Of a DNA stretch of 64,000 nucleotides, positions 60,539 through 64,000 are shown piece by piece. The notes under the pieces are model-generated. The model searched no databases. It had not been told where the DNA came from and worked only from the letters and a program-made list of their open reading frames with translations. Source of the stretch: Chitinophagales bacterium (GTDB lineage Bacteria; Bacteroidota; Bacteroidia; Chitinophagales; Chitinophagaceae). Each line of letters opens with the position of its first letter. Within the stretch, counting starts at the first letter, position 1. Location of the stretch: contig JAAFIK010000004.1 in the NCBI GenBank assembly GCA_013298665.1, positions 115,337 to 179,336 on the forward strand, in the 5' to 3' direction. The position numbers and the translations under genes are program-made.

Positions 60539-62125
60539 ATGAGAAAAGGTTTTATCCTGTTCAGCATGGTAAGTCTGCTGACACTAACTGCACTTGCCTG
60601 GTTCTGGTGGACGGGCTTCTGGTACATCCTCGCCGCATTTGCCATACCCGTGGTGATTGGTTGTTACGATATGGTGCAAACCAAACATTCGCTCATGCGC
60701 AACTTTCCTTTCCTGGGTCGTATGCGCTGGCTGATGGAATCGCTGCGGCCCAAACTTTACCAGTATTTTATCGAAAGTGATCTTGATGGCCGCCCCATCA
60801 ACCGGTTAGACAGGAGTACCATTTACCAGCGGGCAAAACAGGAAACAGATACCATGCCTTTTGGGACGCAGTTAGACGTATATGCTGAAGGCTACGAATG
60901 GATGAGCCACAGCATAGCACCCAAAGATTTTCATCGCCTCAATCACCATCCCAAAATAAAGGTGGGTAATGCTGCCTGCCGGCAGCCGTACGACCTTAGT
61001 GTGCTCAATGTAAGTGCCATGAGCTTTGGCTCGCTGAGTCCGAATGCCATCATGGCCTTAAACGGGGGTGCTAAACTGGGTGGGTTTGCACACAATACCG
61101 GCGAAGGGGGCATCAGTCCGTACCACCTGAAAATGGGTGGCGACATCATCTGGCAGATCGGCACCGGGTATTTTGGTGCCAGGGATAAAGCGGGCAATTT
61201 TAATACTGCCGCATTCCGGCAGAATGCACTGCGGCCTGAAGTGAAAATGATTGAATTGAAACTGTCGCAAGGTGCCAAACCGGGGCATGGCGGGATACTC
61301 CCCGGCAAAAAGAATACCCCCGAAATTGCAGCCATCCGTTTGGTAGAACCTGGTACCACGGTCTATTCTCCTCCTTACCACAGCGCATTCAGCACCCCCA
61401 CGGAGCTGGTACAGTTTATAGGCGTGCTGCGCAAAGAAAGTGATGGTAAGCCCGTAGGGTTTAAACTATGTGTGGGGCGTAAAAATGAGTTTATCGCCAT
61501 TTGCAAGGCCATGACAGCACTGGATGTTTATCCCGATTTTATTACCGTTGATGGCGGTGAAGGAGGAACGGGTGCTGCCCCGCAGGAGTTCAGCAATTAT
61601 GTGGGCGCTCCCCTGATGGATGGGTTGGCTTTTGTACAGAACATATTGGTGGGCTTTGGCATCCGCCAGCACATCAGGATCATTGCCTCGGGTAAAGTAT
61701 TGAGCGGTTTTCACCTCGTACGCGCCCTTGCGCTGGGTGCCGATGCCTGCAACAGTGCCCGTGCCATGATGATGGCACTCGGTTGTATCCAGGCACTGGT
61801 TTGCAATACCAACCAATGCCCCACCGGTGTAGCCACACAGGATCCTGCACTGTCACAAGGGCTGGTGGTGGAAGACAAAGCAAAACGGGTATTCAATTAC
61901 CATGAGGACACCGTAAAGACCTTTGTAGAACTGATGGGCGCTGCGGGTATTGACGACCCCGCACAACTCACCCGGAGCCATATTTACCGTCGCGTATTTA
62001 TGAATGAGGTCCGCACTTTTGAAGACATCTTCCCCAGTTGTACCCATGGCTGTATGGTGAATGGAAATATTCCCGAACGTTACCGGGATGATTTTGAAAA
62101 AGCATTTGCCGACCGGTGGAATTGA
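60539..62125 (+). CDS. FMN-binding glutamate synthase family protein
   Basis: 528 residues. Two hydrophobic segments (about 5-23 and 25-44) anchor the N-terminus in the membrane. The rest is the glutamate synthase central FMN barrel: LNVSAMSFGSLSPNAIMALNGGAKLGGFAHNTGEGGIS, IELKLSQGAKPGHGGILPGKKNTPEIAAIR, FITVDGGEGGTGAAPQEFSNYVGAPLMDGLAFV, RIIASGKVLSGFHLVRALALGADACNSARAMMMALGCIQALVCNTNQCPTGVATQDP. Its iron-sulphur cysteines include CNTNQC. It lacks the amidotransferase and C-terminal helix domains, so it is not a full GltB; the reaction of these short, membrane-linked forms is not established. The start lies behind the korA terminator. Confidence 0.9.
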   Translation: MRKGFILFSMVSLLTLTALAWFWWTGFWYILAAFAIPVVIGCYDMVQTKHSLMRNFPFLGRMRWLMESLRPKLYQYFIESDLDGRPINRLDRSTIYQRAKQETDTMPFGTQLDVYAEGYEWMSHSIAPKDFHRLNHHPKIKVGNAACRQPYDLSVLNVSAMSFGSLSPNAIMALNGGAKLGGFAHNTGEGGISPYHLKMGGDIIWQIGTGYFGARDKAGNFNTAAFRQNALRPEVKMIELKLSQGAKPGHGGILPGKKNTPEIAAIRLVEPGTTVYSPPYHSAFSTPTELVQFIGVLRKESDGKPVGFKLCVGRKNEFIAICKAMTALDVYPDFITVDGGEGGTGAAPQEFSNYVGAPLMDGLAFVQNILVGFGIRQHIRIIASGKVLSGFHLVRALALGADACNSARAMMMALGCIQALVCNTNQCPTGVATQDPALSQGLVVEDKAKRVFNYHEDTVKTFVELMGAAGIDDPAQLTRSHIYRRVFMNEVRTFEDIFPSCTHGCMVNGNIPERYRDDFEKAFADRWN

Positions 62126-62132
62126 GTATTGC

Positions 62133-63173
62133 TCATCGCTTACCGATACCCTTAAAACTGCCCCGATCAACGGATGATACAAACTTTATCAATCCCGGGA
62201 AGTAATGCGCCTGGTCGTCCCACATACTGCAATGGCTGCCGTTGGGACAAACGAGGCTATCGCCCTGCTGTACCTGCGTAGCCATCCATTTCATGTGTGC
62301 AGGATCCATTGTATCGAATGTTCCCCCGATGGTTAGTACGGGTACGGTAATTTGTGGCAGGTCTTTGCTGCGGTCCCATTTTTCCAGTCGCCCGCTGACG
62401 CCAAATTCGCTCGGCCCCTGCATTAAGGTATATACCGTTGCATTGATGTGCGGGAAGGCACGATTGATGGGTTCGGGCCATGGCACCACCCGGCAGAAGT
62501 GCTGGTTGTAAAAATTCGGGATAAGCAATTCCATATACCGGGGATTGTTGAAATCTTTGCGCGCCTCAATGCTTTTAATGGTATCGAGTACTCCGGGATC
62601 CATTTGCTTTGCCAGTACTTCATTGGCGTATTTACCATACTGCGGACAACTGCTCATCATATTGCTGATGATTAACCCCTTGAGGTTGCGCTGGTACCTG
62701 AACGCATATTCGAGTGCCAGGATACCACCCCAACTATGCCCGAGCAGGTAAAAATTGTTGCTGTTGAGGCCAAGTGCAAGACGCACCTGCTCCACTTCCT
62801 CCACAAACCTTTCAGTCGTCCACAGGCTGCTGTCGGTTGGCTGGTCGGAATAATGCGATCCAAGCTGGTCGTAATAAATAAACTCAATACCTGCTGCCGG
62901 CAGGAAACTTTCAAAACACTCAAAAAATTCATGTGTTCCGCCCGGCCCCCCGTGCAGCAATAATATTTTGATGCCGGGGTTGTTTCCAAACCGTTTTGTC
63001 CATACATTGAATTTACCGCGGGGCGTTTCTATGGTGATCATCCGGCTACCACCGGTTTGTACACCCGTACCGGCAGACAGGAAGTAATTATCCCGGATAC
63101 GGGCAGATTGCTGACGCGTAGTGGAACAACCTGCAATGGTATTGATGAAGAAGAAGAGAAGCAGATATTTCAT
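62133..63173 (-). CDS. Proline iminopeptidase-family alpha/beta hydrolase lipoprotein
   Basis: 346 residues. The signal sequence ends in a lipobox (TIAGCSTT, Cys16). The alpha/beta hydrolase core has the oxyanion motif LLHGGPGGTHEFFE (73-85), nucleophile elbow GHSWGG with Ser147, an acidic residue in GGTFDTMDP and the catalytic His in PNGSHCSMWDD. The HGGPG motif is typical of proline iminopeptidases (family S33), which release N-terminal proline from peptides. The lipidated, periplasmic or surface location is common in Bacteroidota forms. It converges on the FMN glutamate-synthase-like gene. Confidence 0.88.
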   Translation of the reverse strand: MKYLLLFFFINTIAGCSTTRQQSARIRDNYFLSAGTGVQTGGSRMITIETPRGKFNVWTKRFGNNPGIKILLLHGGPGGTHEFFECFESFLPAAGIEFIYYDQLGSHYSDQPTDSSLWTTERFVEEVEQVRLALGLNSNNFYLLGHSWGGILALEYAFRYQRNLKGLIISNMMSSCPQYGKYANEVLAKQMDPGVLDTIKSIEARKDFNNPRYMELLIPNFYNQHFCRVVPWPEPINRAFPHINATVYTLMQGPSEFGVSGRLEKWDRSKDLPQITVPVLTIGGTFDTMDPAHMKWMATQVQQGDSLVCPNGSHCSMWDDQAHYFPGLIKFVSSVDRGSFKGIGKR

Positions 63174-63264
63174 CGCTGTGTTTGTTTAGACGCAATATAA
63201 ATAGGTTTATACATTGCCGGCCGGTAATGTCAATAAACAGACCCGCAGCGTCTATAAATATGCA

Positions 63265-63296
63265 ATAAGGCTGCCCGGAACCTGGTACAGCCTTAT
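63265..63296 (-). terminator. Hairpin terminator behind the GG-leader peptide gene
   Basis: 9-bp stem ATAAGGCTG/CAGCCTTAT with a 14-base loop and AT-rich sequence on both sides, 24 bases behind the stop at 63320. Confidence 0.65.
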
Positions 63297-63319
63297 CATT
63301 TTTCGATGGTGAAGCAGCA

Positions 63320-63547
63320 TCAGCTATCGCTGGTACCGGGATCAATATACACACCGCAGTGCCCGCCAGGGCCAAAACCGCCAAATGGACCCAGGCAGGG
63401 CAGGTCTTTGCAGCAGGTATCGGTACAGGCGCATGGTGCACCATAAGCCAGACATCCGGAGCCGGCCGATACGTCTGAGATTCCGCCATTCAGTTTTTTG
63501 AGTTCTTCCCGGGATAATGGTGTACCCGGTTGTTTATTGTTCATCAT
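63320..63547 (-). CDS. Small peptide with double-glycine leader and Cys-rich core (RiPP/natural-product precursor-like)
   Basis: 75 residues. The leader PLSREELKKLNGG (10-22) matches the LSxEELKxxxGG motif of the Bacteroidota natural-product precursor family with double-glycine cleavage sites. Processing after Gly22 would release a 53-residue core with seven cysteines (32, 39, 41, 45, 46, 51, 64) and many glycines (FGGFGPGGHCG). Such leaders are normally cut by C39-peptidase ABC exporters, and some cores are modified by radical SAM or other enzymes; none of these genes is in the window, though they might lie beyond position 64000. An ATG one codon later is equally possible as start. Monocistronic, with a hairpin behind it. 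Confidence 0.7.
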   Translation of the reverse strand: MMNNKQPGTPLSREELKKLNGGISDVSAGSGCLAYGAPCACTDTCCKDLPCLGPFGGFGPGGHCGVYIDPGTSDS

Positions 63548-63797
63548 AATCGTACGGCAGTTTTATGCTTCAAAAGCTGCCAAAAACTTTAGGTTACCTG
63601 TTTTGCCTACTCTTATGAAGGGTTTTCGGCTTCTCCCTGTATTGCGTTATTGTACATTGCCAGTTTGGCTGGCTGTTCGTACAGGATAAAATACATGGCC
63701 AGGTTGCGGGTAAATGGTTGCGATGGCTGGAGTAGCCTGTAAAGGGATAGTAATATTAAACATTTATGGCAACAAATACAAGTATTTTCGGGGTGAA

Positions 63798-63829
63798 CCT
63801 GGTACCCGGTACCGGGTACTAAGTACTGG
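63798..63829. repeat. GTACYnn heptad array, copy 2
   Basis: Four consecutive 7-bp units GTACCCG, GTACCGG, GTACTAA, GTACTGG, flanked by CCTG. Confidence 0.65.
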
Positions 63830-63861
63830 CTGCCCAAAAGGCAGGCAAAAGGCAGGATATC

Positions 63862-63900
63862 CCACTGATGCGCCACTGATGCGCCACTGATATACCACTG
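63862..63900. repeat. 11-bp tandem repeat
   Basis: CCACTGATGCG twice, CCACTGATATA once and a partial CCACTG in direct succession. The block sits inside an inverted repeat (GATATCCCACT/AGTGGGATATC). Confidence 0.7.
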
Positions 63901-63947
63901 TAAAGGGGAGTGGGATATCTATGGGTGAACGCTGGCTGAGGAGGGAG

Positions 63948-63991
63948 CAGTACTCAGTACCTGGTACTCGGTACTTAGTACTTGGTACTGG
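63948..63991. repeat. GTACYnn heptad array, copy 3
   Basis: Six consecutive 7-bp units: GTACTCA, GTACCTG, GTACTCG, GTACTTA, GTACTTG, GTACTGG. The array is the longest of three in the window. Confidence 0.7.
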
Positions 63992-64000
63992 AAAAGACGG

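Larger units (their letters stand above)
63548..64000. other. Repeat-rich intergenic region, no convincing gene
   Basis: About 450 bases with no convincing coding sequence. It holds two GTACYnn arrays (63798-63829, 63948-63991), an 11-bp tandem repeat (63862-63900) and a flanking inverted repeat (GATATCCCACT near 63856, AGTGGGATATC near 63909). An 87-codon minus-strand frame (63613-63876) reads through the repeats and looks non-coding. Confidence 0.55.

Noticed and set aside
63613..63876. An 87-codon minus-strand frame in the right-end repeats
   Set aside because: It reads through the GTACYnn repeats; most of its sequence is translated repeat DNA.
63862..63900. CRISPR-like repeat
   Set aside because: The 11-bp units are directly adjacent with no spacers, so it is a simple tandem repeat.

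Overview
The window reads as a chromosomal segment of a Bacteroidota bacterium, most likely of the Chitinophagales/Chitinophagaceae type (lineage is inference). The signs are a gliding-motility lipoprotein (GldH), two secreted proteins ending in type IX secretion C-terminal sorting domains, a DUF6089 outer-membrane barrel, futalosine-pathway menaquinone synthesis (MqnC), paired M16 peptidases, a TetR-TolC-MFP-RND efflux operon, and many start codons preceded by the Bacteroidota -7 element TAnnTTTG (in four places with a TTG or TTTG 19-21 bases upstream). I saw no rRNA, tRNA, CRISPR array, insertion sequence or prophage. Most of the window is ordinary core genome.

Layout. 0.3-8 kb: DUF72 protein, a large secreted DUF4838 protein, DUF6089 barrel, GldH, YicC, GNAT acetyltransferase. 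8-19 kb: an LpxD-family acyltransferase, an SDR reductase, 3-hydroxyacyl-CoA dehydrogenase, a LytS/LytTR-type two-component pair, PheS, Bax-inhibitor-1 protein, PfkB kinase and a Sua5/YrdC protein. 19-27 kb: a small basic secreted protein, RNase HII, heme A synthase, a membrane-anchored patatin, a PhoU-like/PiT phosphate module and GalE. 27-34 kb: a multidrug efflux operon under a TetR regulator whose promoter is covered by a perfect inverted repeat. 34-41 kb: two M16 peptidases with a holin-like membrane protein, an aspartyl protease with a PDZ domain, and a four-gene signalling operon (Lys/Ala-rich protein, multi-TM protein, NarL-type kinase, LuxR-type regulator). 41-49 kb: MqnC followed by an unannotated 53-residue gene, lytic transglycosylase, a secreted OmpA-like-domain protein and DNA polymerase I. 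49-57 kb: a lipoprotein, a nine-unit PKD secreted protein, a PBP4-type carboxypeptidase, a K+ channel, a degenerate ureohydrolase and a polysaccharide deacetylase. 57-64 kb: a secreted fibre-like protein, a 2-oxoacid:ferredoxin oxidoreductase alpha subunit without its beta partner next to it, an FMN glutamate-synthase-like protein, a lipoprotein alpha/beta hydrolase, and a small double-glycine-leader, cysteine-rich peptide gene followed by repeat-rich DNA.

The best candidates for something little described are: (1) the GG-leader cysteine-rich peptide near the right edge, with any export or modification genes presumably beyond the window; (2) the four-gene signalling operon at 38.6-41.2 kb, whose promoter carries a 9-bp-arm palindrome about 54 bases upstream of the inferred start; (3) the 53-residue gene behind mqnC; (4) a ureohydrolase-fold protein that has lost most metal ligands; (5) two families of intergenic repeats, one made of degenerate GTACYnn heptads (three loci) and one shared by two intergenic loci. 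Gene starts were adjusted where signal peptides, lipoboxes, nucleotide-binding motifs or -7 elements indicated an internal start.
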